This document shows positions 48,144-59,469 of a stretch of DNA of 64,000 nt, one piece after another. Location: positions 5,642,001-5,706,000 of the forward strand of contig CM033124.1 of NCBI GenBank assembly GCA_019321725.1, in the 5' to 3' direction. A program made the position numbers and the translations under genes. The notes under the pieces were generated by a model. That model made no database searches. It saw only the letters and a list, made by a program, of their open reading frames with translations, and was not told where the DNA came from. Every line of letters begins with the position of its first letter. The stretch's first letter is position 1. The stretch is from Paulownia fortunei (taxonomy: Eukaryota; Streptophyta; Magnoliopsida; Lamiales; Paulowniaceae).

Positions 48144-50345
48144 ATCTCCTACTAGCCCTAGCGCCAATTGCCTATGTACTTCAGGCCTATTTTCTCAAAT
48201 GTCTGTTGAATACCTTCTGCACTAGAGGTTTGGTTAGTGGGTCTATAATATTTTCTACCAAAGCAACTCTATCTACTATAACATCGCCTCTACCAATAAT
48301 CTATTTGAATGGATGACATCATCTCACGATGTGCTTGGATCTTTGATAAGATCTTGACTCTTTCGCTTGCATAATAGCTCCATTGTTATCATAATATATT
48401 AATGTAAGATCAACAATGGATGGAACCACACCTAACTCTTGGATAAAGTTCCTTATCCAAACAACTTCATTTGATGCATCCCATGCAGCAATATATTCAG
48501 CTTTGGTGTTAGAATCTATAGTTGTCTTCTGCATGGAACTCTTCCAACTGACCACACCATCGTTTATGGTGAATACATATTCAAACATGGTCTTTGAGTC
48601 ATCTATATTGGATTGAAAACTAGAATCAATATAGCCATCTAGTTTTAGTTCTCCAGAGCCATATACAAGAAAGATATATGTAGTTATTCTTAAGTACTTC
48701 AAGATCATCTTTATGGCCTTCCAATGTTCCTCACCTAGATTGGACTAATTTCTGCTCGTGACACTCATAGCATATACAACATCAGACTTCGTACATAGCA
48801 TACCATATATTATGCATAAGGTATATGGGGGGTCATCCTTTCCCTCTCCTCAAGAGTTTTAGAATATATAGTCCTTGAGAGAGAAACGCCATAACTTATT
48901 GGCAAGAATCCTTATTTAGATTCCTCCATGTTAAACTTCTTTATCATTTTATCTATGTATGTGGATTAGGATAGTCCAATAATCCTTCTAGACCTATCTC
49001 TATAAATCTTTATTTCAAGAATAAAGTATGCTTCTCCCAAATCTTTCATAGAGAACTGATTAAACAACCAAGTCTTAGTTGATTCAATATCCTAATATCA
49101 TTCCCAATGATTATGATGTCATCAACATACAACATAATAAATATCACCGTGCTGTCACTAACTTTCTTGTAGACACAAAGATCATCCGAGTTCTTGTGCA
49201 AATCAAACAATTTGATTGCCTCATAAAATTGAAAGTTCTAGCTTCAAAATGCCTTTTTGAGTCTATAAATGGATCTCTAGAGTTTGCAAATCTTTTACTC
49301 ACTCCCTCTGGAAACGAAGCCTTCTGGCTGCCTCGTATAGATCTCTTTCTTAATGTTTTCATTAAGAAAAGCGATCTTCACATCCATTTGCTATATCTCA
49401 TAGTTATAATATGCTGATATGACTAGTAGTATCCGGATGACTTAAGCATCACTATTAGGGAAAAAGTTTTCTAATAATTAATTTCTTACTTCTAAGTATA
49501 ACCTTTCGTGACCAGTCATGCTTTGTAGGTCACTACCTCGCCATTTACTCTAAGCTTCCGCTTGTAGACTCATTTGCAACCAATGGGAACTATTCTCTGT
49601 GGTGGGTCCACTAAGGTCCATATCTTATTGGAGTATATGGAATCCATCTTGGATTGCATAGCGTCTTGCCAACTTCCTGAGTCGATGTCAGACATCGCCT
49701 CTTCATAAGTCCTTAGATCACTATCCAATGGGATATTCTCCTCATTGTTCTCTAACAAAAAGCCATACTTTTTAGGTAGTTTTGAGATCCTTTGGGATCT
49801 CTTGGGAGTTTGTATGTTTGAAGGCCCAGTCTCGACTGGTTGGCCCATTACTGCATCTATTGGGAGGCTCTGTAGTTCTTGAATTTCTTCAAGTTCCATG
49901 ACTTTGCTATTTCTATCCAATAAAAACTCCTCTTCTAAAAAGGTGACATTACTCAAAACAAACACCATTTATTCTGAGGGGTAGTAGAAATAGTATCCAA
50001 TGGATTCTTTTGGATACCCCACGAACTTATATAAACTGGATCTCATATCTAATTTATCTCCCACTTGCTACTTCACGTAAGCAGTACACCCCCATACCCA
50101 AAGGTATTTGTAAGAATGTGGTTTTTCATACAACATCTCATATGGTGTTTTGCGTACTGACTTTGATGGCACTCTATTCAATAGAAATGTCTTTGTTTCT
50201 AGAGCATAGCCCCAGAATAAAAGAGGAAGCCCAGTAAAATTCATCATTGATTGAACCATATCTATCAGGGTTTGATTCCCACAGTCTGCAACTCTGTTGA
50301 GTTAAGGAGTAGCAAAAGGGGTCCAAATATTGTTTCTTGAGAGTT
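48144..50345 (-). pseudogene. Copia element B pol (integrase end, RT, RNase H)
   Basis: Minus strand: integrase C-terminal segment (LNRVPSKSVRKTPYEMLYEK, 50150 region), linker to RT (RRSQRISKLP-like, SWQDAMQSKMDSIYSNKIWTL at about 49590-49660), RT with intact LYVDDII at about 49118-49138, and RNase H (LDGYIDSSFQSN, VVSWKSSMQKTTIDSNTKAEY, SRSYQRSKHIVR) to 48319. The RNase H style is that of the Tork/Angela group. Stops and shifts separate the blocks. The 5' part is missing: at about 50345 gypsy C sequence begins. Confidence 0.88.
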
Positions 50346-50565
50346 AGAAGAATGTCATCTATTTTAAAAGAACAAGAAAAAAGAATAAAAAAAAGATAAA
50401 AACTTCGTACAGAGATTTCAATTGTTTGAGAAACTTATAACTCCAACTTCAATAGTCACGGAGTATCATTATCCACCACTTAATCAGGAAAAGAAAAAAA
50501 TAAAAGAAAGAAAGCCTATAAAACAAACAAAGTTAGAGAAAACATATATATAAGTAATACCCCCA
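50346..50565 (-). mobile_element. Fragment of family C 3' region (minus strand)
   Basis: The reverse complement matches 62850-63010 and 31450-31575: GGATAATGATACTCCGTGAC..., GTACAAAGTTTC-like and TTTTCTTGTTCTTTT stretches. Short, non-coding, truncated on both sides; it marks another lost copy of element C. Confidence 0.75.
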
Positions 50566-53121
50566 CCACTAAATATAGATATTGATATAACAATAATTTA
50601 GACAAGGTAGCACATGTGTGTGCATGTGTATATATATGTATTTTTTTGTCAAATGTAGCACTTTGAGAAACAGTAAAGTGTTTTCTAATATATAACCCTG
50701 TATATAGAAAAATCATCCTTTATATAAAAGCACAACACCCATCACAGTCACACTATTTTCAAACTTATTTACTATCAAACTTCAAGAGTTATATATGATA
50801 TGGCATCCTAAAGTTATAATATGATAAACTCAAAAATCAAAATAATAGCCTATACTTTCGGAAGAAGTAAGGACATTTTGCATCTCGTAGCCCTTTATAT
50901 ATAGATAATAATTTACATAATAATAATGAATGTAAAAATTAGAATATGCTCACAATACAACACAACAGATCATCATCCATGTACAGTGATCCTCAGAAGC
51001 CTGTAGGAGCTCCATTCAAAATCATTTTCCATCACTGGGCCCTTGGTCTACTTAATTTGTACCGGATAAAACTCTGAACAATATAACTAATCACATGGCC
51101 ACAAGTAAATTGACTCAGTTAAGGGGCCATCTCCTGAGATCACCAGAGGTCCACCCCATGTCTTCTCCTATGATCCTCCAGAAGTCTTCCCAGTAGTGGA
51201 GTCAATAAGGCAACAATCAAGTGGTCCACCCTTTCGTGACCACTAGAGGCACACTCCCTATCAACCCCTATGATCTTCCAAGAAGTAACACTTGCGGCAC
51301 CCCAAAATATCATATACATAGGCCACACAGGCCTCAATACACTAGTAGTGGCAAACCCAAACATTTTCTTTTTGAAAATAATGTCATGCATGCAAAACCT
51401 CAACTATGAGCACAGTTATGCATGCACGTGTAAATGCTGATGAATGGCATGTTTAATGACAAAATGGATCCCATGTCCCATCATCCAAACACCGTATGCA
51501 CTATTTATAATACTCATAATGCACTCATGAAGACACAATATCACATTTAATATAGATAAGGCGAGAAATACTATGTCCATGCATTGTAGTTGCATGTGGA
51601 TTTTCACTTACCTTTAATTGATCATATATTACTTCTTAGTTTCTTAGATGTTACTCCCCGACCTTAGGTATGAATAATCTATAAAAATATAAGATATCAT
51701 TATGCTTAATCTTATACAAGGGACTTGAATTTCAATTTAAATATGTAACAATCAAACTTTACTACTTAGGGACTAAAACCTAATACAATCTCCTAAGTAC
51801 CTTGATTTCTCACCTTAAATGTATGTTAAAATAACCTAAAAGTTTTATAAATTCTATAACTCTTATAAAAGTTCTATAAATTCTAAACATCAGTTACACC
51901 ATAGATATGTTGAAACATGCTAAGAAGTAAAATGGTCACATTAACTTCAATAGAAATTTTGACATCCATAGGCGTATTTATTCACTCTAATATTTTTACC
52001 AAACTTAGCTAAAATATAAAAAAACATAACCATGCCATAGAATTTCCAAAACTCATGGATTTATGTCCCCTAATTCAGTCCCTTCACTGCATACTAAAAC
52101 AGATTTTACTACTTTGACAGTTTAAGTGTTTCTCCAATATCATGCTCTATTTCAATTTCTAATAGATCAAAATTCATTCCAATACTCTTAACTCATATAT
52201 AGACATGTAAATGGTGATATTTATAGGTTTTACTCAACATACCATACACTTTTCAAGCCTAATACACAAAAAAACAGCAAGGTGACAGTTTCTACCACAA
52301 GTATTTCCTATTAAGTGTTTGTCATCAAAAACTCTTTCTTTGTGAACCAAAGTATAAATAAAAACTTCCTAACACTTTTATAACAGATATTTAAATCTTA
52401 ATAAACAATAAACCCATTCAAAATAGTCTGAAAACTGAAGGCCAAACCGTAGGTAAGTATTACCTATGCAGATTTTGAGGTTAAACTTGATGGTAATCAC
52501 TTCTTCTTTGCTTTTCTTGCATTTATTTCAACTTGGAATCAATTTGGAGCACTTTGAGACCTTAAGATGTGTGTTTCGAAGCTGAAAATGGCTGAAATGA
52601 GGGTCTGGTTATGGCGTAAGGGTGAAGGAAAGCTTGAGGTGGCACTTGAGGTGCTTGCGTAAGCTTGGTAGCAAGCATGAGGTGGCAAGTTGTTGTATAA
52701 ATTTGACCTTTCACCCATGTAATATTGTAACATCACCTTTCAATCATAGTATCTTGTGTCCAATGTCCCAAATATGCAATTTACCAACATATACTTTTGA
52801 AATACCTAGATGAAATTGAATCAAACCGTAGAAGCTTTACCAGTAACACCTTTAACACTTCCAAAATTATAACCTATATTTCCCATCTATATCTAATATT
52901 GATCAACCTCATTTTCTTCTTATTTCAATTTAATGTTGATTACTTATATTATGATGATCGACAACTAACACCATATGTGATTTTCTAGAAATTTAATGAT
53001 CAAATGTTATTATAAGGTAAAATGGATCGTGCCATGCTAGTTTCAATGCAAGCATATATGAATAACATGTAATACATCAATCATATTGGTTAACTAAGTA
53101 GTGTGAGATTCGTATATTATA
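50566..53121 (-). repeat. Chromovirus-type LTR F (left boundary uncertain)
   Basis: It follows, on the minus strand, a gypsy chromovirus pol end and the purine tract AAAGAGGGGAGAA. It starts about 53121 with TATAATATACGAATCTCAC (first G apparently mutated). Contains related phrases such as ATGATCCTCCAGAAG and ATGATCTTCCAAGAAG (51170-51290). The other end is not clear because no primer site is visible before the family C fragment at 50565. Frames here, including 51140-51403, are not genes. Confidence 0.5.
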
Positions 53122-53600
53122 TTCTCCCCTCTTTACAAAAATCTCGTCCTCAAAATTTTACGTGCCCAAGAGCTCTAAACATTTAATTATCATTTTATGC
53201 TTCATTTTCCAAGTAGCTTCTTCTGTTGGTTGACTTCTCCTCAGTACTTTCACTAATAAGATATTCTCATTTTGAAGTTGCTTTACATTACTTACTAAAA
53301 TCTCTATAGGTCTTTCTTCATATCTCCGACTTCAATGTATATACTTTCTTAAAATGAACACATGAAACACATTGTGAACTTGAGATATTGATACAAAGAG
53401 GTCGAGTTTACAGGCAATATCCCCAATTCTCTCAATAATGCAAAATAAGCCAATGTACCCTGGATCAAGTTTGTATGTAACATTCCCAACTTTTTTTTTC
53501 TGCCCAAGCTGCATAATCTTTTTTATTGGAGACACCTTCAAAAAATTTGATCATCTATCATAAATTGCAATGATATTCCTCTTTAATTTGCATAACTCTA
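53122..53600 (-). pseudogene. Chromovirus F pol C-terminus
   Basis: The 69-codon minus-strand frame 53332-53541 reads KVSPIKKIMQLGQKKK..., YIGLFCIIERIGDIACKLDL and SQVHNVFHVFILRKYI, the conserved integrase C-terminal segment of Tekay/Del-type chromoviruses. Downstream codons to 53165 give a remnant with FEDEIF just before the polypurine tract. Upstream pol is cut at about 53600, where family C sequence starts. Confidence 0.85.
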
Positions 53601-53601
53601 T

Positions 53602-54204
53602 GGTTACCTCTAATTTTCTTTCTAAAAATGCAATTTTAAAAATTTATAAAACTATTAAGGATGCTATGCAGAAGGGCATACTAGGGGATATACGATAGAT
53701 AATTGAAGCAAATGTAAGAGTAGCTGGTAAGTTTTCACATGAGTTTTTAAACTTCCTTACTAGATACAAGCCTGGTTTTGGTAAAAGTACATATTAAAAA
53801 AATAAAGGGCAAAAAAAATACAAGCTTATCACAAATGTGCTCGATGGACTTGCAACATAAAGTGTTATTCCTTAAGAATGATTTCTAAAAATTGAGAAGA
53901 TAAAATTCAATTCATTATGAATGGATCGAGCAAGGAGTCTTCAGATGACATTATATTGACTTTTAAGATGTATTCATGTAGATTGGTACAGTGTGCAATC
54001 CTTGATTTATTGAATCACTTCTGAGATGAATATGAGTGTTATATTGTTGGGAATCTGACATTAAAAGATCTTATTTGCTAGTTTATAAGGAAACTGGATG
54101 AGAAGCATATCCACAACCTATAGAGAGCATTTAAGCTGTTACTAGATAAAAAATTAGAGGAAGATGTGACTCACAATCACGACTACATGTACATTCAAGT
54201 GTAA
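53602..54204 (+). pseudogene. ORFx, C2 copy
   Basis: Second copy of the unidentified frame that precedes LOG. Its start is lost at the junction with element F; it ends in GTG TAA at 54202-54204. Stops and shifts differ from those of C1 and C3, showing independent decay. The positions matching LWNHF read LLNHF here. No family recognised. Confidence 0.55.
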
Positions 54205-54374
54205 ATAGCTAATGTTTAAATTTTATGTCTTTATTTTCAATATTTCTAACAAAATAAAAAGATGTGCAATAAATACATTCCCTGTTCACACCTTAATAAA
54301 TAGCACCATACTTACTCTATTTTTGCACAACTCATTTTCTCACAAAAAAGAAAAAAAAGAGAAAAAAGAAAAAA

Positions 54375-55028
54375 ATGAAAGTCTCTTCCACTTGCAAGTT
54401 GAACTGTATTTGTGTCTTCTGTGGAACTAATCCAAGAAAAAATGATGAGTTTATAGGGTAAGCCAACAACCTTAGTAGAACTTTAGTAGAAATAAAAAAT
54501 CATTTAGTGTATGGGGGAGGCAGTCTGGGGTTAATAGGGAGTGTTGTTACTTCTACTCATGTAGGAGGAGTCAAAGTTTTAGGAGTTATCCCAAAATCTT
54601 TAACAATACAGAATATCATAGGCATGACCATTAGAGATGAACTAAAAATATCACATATTTAAGATAGAATGTTGAGCGTGTTAAATAATGTAGATGCATT
54701 CATCACTCTATCTGGTGGTTTTGGTACACTGGGGGAATTATTCCAAGTTATCTCTTGGGCACAACTCAACATTCATTAGAAACCTGTAGGTATTTTTAAT
54801 GTTAATAGTTTATTTGATGGTTTGTTATCTTTTGTAGATCATGTTGTTGAAAAATGTCTTATTTCATCATGTGCGAGACAAATTCTCATTTTCGTTCCAA
54901 CACCTGACCAATTGATTGATCAACTTCTAACATATATGCCATAACCTAATCAAGCCTTAGCTCGTATGAATTGGTCCAATAGGGACAATGGTCAAAAAAA
55001 TAAAATAAATTTGACTCTCAACATGTGA
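54375..55028 (+). pseudogene. LOG-like gene, C2 copy, colinear with four in-frame stops
   Basis: The best preserved copy: 218 codons in one frame from ATGAAAGTCTCTTCC to ACATGTGA with no frameshift, about the size of plant LOG proteins. Motifs: LNCICVFCGTNPRKN at residues 9-23, VYGGGSLGLIGSV (glycine loop, GGGSxGLxG) near residues 49-61, LGVIPKSLTIQ, then [14 protein letters not shown] near 118-131, matching PGGxGTxxE except P to S and the first E to G. PVGIFNVNSLFDGLLSFVD follows. Stops interrupt after the start third (GGG TAA), at CAT ATT TAA, CAT TAG and CCA TAA. Intronless. Cytokinin activation is the family role; this copy cannot make a full protein. Confidence 0.9.
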
Positions 55029-56035
55029 AATTTATTCTTAAAGGTTTCAACTAATAGTGTATACACTGTGTTTCAACTTTATTTTCCAATAAGTCATATT
55101 TCAGGTGATATCTTCTAAACTTTACTTTCCTATCTAATTTTGACATTGGGGATAATGTGTCGATTAGATTGGGGGAGGGGTTAATTGATATCATATCTTG
55201 TATGTTCAATGTGTGTTTTTCTTGTAAGAAAATTTCTTTTTCAAGCATGTTTTCTTTTGGGTCCTTTGAAACTATGAAAAAGCATAGTAGAGTAAAGGGT
55301 AGCTTTAACACTCTGAGACATACTCCTATTCTTTTTTTGCATAACATGACAAGTTTGTGAAGTTTTTAACAAAAGTTTGTGAATTGTCAAGTTTTTTTCA
55401 GTCGTAAATGTTCTTCCAACTTTAATGATTAAAACTAAGTATGAATAATGTGGTTTGATTGATAATGGGTGTTGTTTTAGACTTTGATGTTGTTATTTGG
55501 TTAATATATTTTTTGTGATAATTATACTCAAATCTTTTTGCACAAGTAATTATGTTATTTGGTGTGGAGACAAGCATGTCAAAATAGGTAGTTCTTATGC
55601 CCTCGCTTTAATCATCACTTGAATTTTCGACATGTAGGGGTTAAGTGTTAAAATTTTTTATTTTGGTTTATCGAGGCAAACGACTGATTAAGCACCACTT
55701 GAAAAATGATTAAAACATTATGCTTTCTAGCACCATGGCCAAATCAGCTTGTTCCCCATATGTTATTCCAAGAGAACATCCCTCATAGTGAGCCACTTTG
55801 AGCCTTTTAATAAATAAGCCTTTTTCTATGGTAACCATATATTCTTATCTAACCAAAATATATTATTATCCTAACCTTATTCTAAAATTAATTTGGAGTT
55901 TAAGAGACATTCTATTGATAAGGTGAGCTTCCAAAAGAAATTTGAATTGGAATAGAAGATAAGTGTGGGGTAGTTTCTCTTCTAGATAAAACAAAACTAA
56001 AAAAACAAACAAACATAAAATTAAAAAAATAAAAA

Positions 56036-56142
56036 GTGTTAAAAATATGTGTGTTTAATGATGTGTATAATGTGTTGTTCAAGAAATTATATGTAAGCAT
56101 GTATGTGTGTGTATCATTTATGTGATGTAATTGTGTGTTTAA
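56036..56142 (-). repeat. Fragment of LTR D
   Basis: Similar on the plus strand to 39590-39690: GTGTG(T/C)TTGAATGATGTG-type start, AATTATATGTAAGCATGT and TGTGATGTAATTGT. It separates truncated C2 from C3, so the C3 LTR was inserted here. The last five bases TTTAA (56138-56142) should be the left target duplication of C3. Confidence 0.7.
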
Positions 56143-57930
56143 TGATAAGTGTATATTTTGACATATTTTTGTATCAAATCTTTTATACTTTCCTTGCTTT
56201 ATTCTTGTTGACATTATAGTTTTATTAATTTTTTGTGTTAGGGAATCAATAAACAAAAAGAGATAAAAAAGAGCCAAATTAAAACCAAAGAAGACAACAC
56301 GTTTCATGAGCAAGTTGGCAGATGATATTTCATTAGATCAAAAAAGCATCATACTTAAAAGAAAAGGGTCATTTTGGCCTGAGCCCATCATGTGTAGATC
56401 AAAATATACGCAAGAAATCACTTGGACTTTGCAAGTGATTGTTGGGCTTGCATTAAATTAAAAATAAGCATGTTTTTAAATTTATGCAGTTTTTGTATTT
56501 TGGGCATAACTTCATGTTCAAAAACCCTATGGACCTCAATCTTACTTCATTTTAAGTCAAGAGATAGAACTACAACTTTGTTGTTGGAAGCTCAACTCAA
56601 TTCAACCTTGAGTATAGCAAAAAATTTGTCCAAATATCTGTATTGGAAGGGATATATCTATGCATACACATTTCCTTAAATCAAGCATAACTTTCTCCCT
56701 AGTGGTTGGAATTAGGTGATTCAAGTGAAGTTAATAGCAAATATATACTTTTATGTTGATCACTTTTCCAAAATCAGCTAATTTCTTGGAACAAATATGT
56801 GACAAAATTCAAATCTGAAAAGGAGATATGAATTAAAGCATATTTGAAGTAAATTTGTAGTGCATTTGGAGTGAATTTGAAGATATCAATTTAGTCACTT
56901 TTCTACTATAAATAGGGGCTCTTGGATGTCATTGAAGACATACAAAAACCCTTAGAGAGGGAAAGAAAGTTTTATTATTGTCTTTCTTCAAACTATTTTC
57001 TAGTAGTAATGTAAGTTTTCCAGTAATAATAGAAATGTATTCTCTAGTTTTTCTTTTATTTTTAGTCTTTCTACTTTCATTATGTCTTTCTAAATTTCAT
57101 TTATCTAAGGAGAAAAGGGTGAACCTCTTGATGGAAGAAGAGGAATAGTTATAAAGGTGCATAATATTTAAGTGTGTTCAATTATTATTTTAATTTTTGA
57201 TTGAAATCCTCCTTGTTTTGTGGCGATTCTTGATTTATGTATCATTAATAGCACAACAAATACTTGGGTTCATTTAGCTTATTGTACGATTCTACTACAC
57301 TGATTGCTAACATGAAACCTTGATTTGTTGTAAACAAAGGTGTGCATAAATACTTAATCCTATAAATAAATATTGGCATTAAAACCCTTTTTGTTTAGTG
57401 GTGATTCTTGATTTATATATCACCAATGCCATAACAAATACTTGGGTTCATTTAGTTTATTATACGATTCTACTACACTGACTGCTAACGTAAAACCTTA
57501 ATTTGTTGTAGACAAAAGTGTGCATAAATACTTGATCGTATAAACAAGTATTAGTGTTAAGAGATAATTTATAAATAATAAGACAATATCATGATTGCCT
57601 TAATGTATGAGCTATTTGGCAACATCTTCCCATTGAAATCTTCATTATGTATGGATTCCAATAGTAGCATTTAAAAGAGGTAAAAAAAATAAATAATTGT
57701 TCGTCTATCCAAAACTCAAGAGCGAATTTCTAATCCTCAATGCTTTTATTATTTTGATTTCTTAGTTATAACATAGATTTTTCTTTATATTCTAAACCAC
57801 ATCTAGCCTATCTTTTAAGAAATATAAATCGAAAAACTCCAACAACTTTCCTATGGATCAACCTCGGAGTCCCAAAAAATTTATTACTTGACACAAGCTG
57901 CACTTAGGTTTGCAACCTTAAAGAATATCA
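56143..57930 (+). repeat. 5' LTR of C3 with two tandem units
   Basis: 1,788 bp, TGATAAGTGTATATTTTGAC...GAATATCA. The TATA box is at 56907-56914. Two copies of the 176-bp unit at about 57208-57383 and 57384-57560 (each with GTGGNGATTCTTGATTTAT and CGATTCTACTACACTGA) explain the greater length relative to C1 LTRs. Confidence 0.92.
56907..56914 (+). promoter_or_regulatory. TATA box of C3 5' LTR
   Basis: TATAAATA within CTACTATAAATAGGGGCTCTTGGATG, identical in context to the C1 5' LTR. Confidence 0.6.
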
Positions 57931-58106
57931 AGTTTTTGCAATGTTGTCGGTGAAAGCAAGGTAAGTATTCAAGTTTGTAAATATTATATTTTCTTTACAG
58001 TTATATGTTCATATGATATTGTAATTATAATTCTTATTGTTTAGTTAGAAATAATTTTGAAACTTTATTTGAAATTTTTTTTGAGTCACCTCCACACACT
58101 TCCACC

Positions 58107-59196
58107 ATGACTGAAAATAAAAATATCCAGGATGAAAATGAGAATCAACAGGTATGTACGTTGCGTTATTACTTGGAACCTCTTTGAAATTCTTCTCCTT
58201 CTTGTTTAATTTTTTCTCTCAATGTAAATAACTTTTGGTTCAAGCCAGATATGATCCCTTTACTTCCTAATTTTCATGGTTTATACTCTGAAAGCCCTTA
58301 CTTGCATCTGAAAGAATTTGATGAAGTATGTGCCACTTTTGAAAATCAAACTTGTACAATTGAGATTGTTAAGCTCAAATTATTTCCTTTTTCTTTAAAA
58401 GATAAAGCAAAAACTTGACTTAACTCTTTAAAACCTAGGTTAGTTGGCACTTGGCAAGAAATACATGCTGAATTTTTGAAAAAATTCTTTCCAACTCATA
58501 AAACTAATGCTTCAAAATGACAAATCCCAATTTTTTCTCAAAATTCTAATGAAGCTTTGTTTTAATGTTGGGTAAGATTTAATGATTTATTGAATTCATG
58601 TCCACATCATAGTTTTGAAAAATGGTGCTTAATTAGTTCTTTTATAAAGGTTTATATCCTAAAATGAAATAATTTATTGAAATAATGTGTAATGGTGAGT
58701 TTCTTGATAAAAAACCTAATAAAGCTCTAGAATATCTAGACCATTTGGTAGAAAACTCTCAATCTTGGCATAGTGTTAATTCTTTTAAAGGTTTTATTAG
58801 ATCTAATATTGCTAATAGTAATAAAGTAAAATATTACCTTAGTTAAGAAGATGATCTAAATACTAAGATTGCTAGTTTAACAAGAAAAGTTGAGGTTATG
58901 GAACTTAAAAAAGTAAAGAAAATTTGATATGTGCAAAATGAAAAAGTTTGTAGTATTTGTGAACTTGGGAGACACTCCACCAATGAATGCCCAAACATTC
59001 TAGCACAAGCAAATGTCATGAACACATTCAAAAAGATTTTTCATTATCCACATTTTGAAACTTCCACTCAGCGTCATGTTTCTTCTTCAGGTGAAAATTT
59101 AATTAAGGAGGCTAATTTGATCACAACTCTTCGGAATGGAAAAGTTGTTAACAAGACTTTTCATCCCAAGGAGAAAGTTTCTAATCCACCTTTATA
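58107..59196 (+). pseudogene. C3 gag
   Basis: ATGACTGAAAATAAAAATATC at 58107 fits the position after the primer region. Visible pieces: PLLPNFHGLYSESPYLHLKE (58261-58320), TFENQTCTIEIVKLKLFP, KDKAKT, and the CCHC knuckle CSICELGRHSTNEC (58949-58990; C-x2-C-x4-H-x4-C intact). Stops occur near 58417, 58519 and 58844. Capsid/nucleocapsid function is inferred from family. Confidence 0.83.
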
Positions 59197-59469
59197 AATG
59201 AAGAATGGAAATAGTCTTGACGATGAAGGTAATTTGATGAAGGTGAGTTTGAAAATGATGAAAAAGAAAAATACTCACCTCTAGCTCATTTTTCCTCAAA
59301 GATTGCAACCGAATCAAAACTTGAACTCAAATGCTAAATTTTTGAAAGTTTTTAAACAAGTCAAGATTAATATTCCATTGTTAGTTGCAATCAGGCAATT
59401 TCCACCTATGCCCAATTTTTGAAAGATTTGTGTACAATTAAAAGAAAACATCATATATAAAAGAAGATA

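Larger units (their letters stand above)
53602..56035 (+). mobile_element. Gypsy element C2, 3' internal part only
   Basis: Colinear with C1 from about 31615 to 33930: ORFx remnant, LOG pseudogene, GACATTGGGGATAATGTG landmark (55141-55158) and the GTGTGGGGTAG tract. It is truncated at 53602 by chromovirus F and at about 56035 by a family D LTR fragment, so neither of its LTRs is present. Confidence 0.88.

Noticed and set aside
56143..57930. C2 and C3 sharing one LTR as a tandem unequal-recombination product
   Set aside because: About 107 bp of D-LTR-like sequence separates the C2 3' region from the C3 LTR start.
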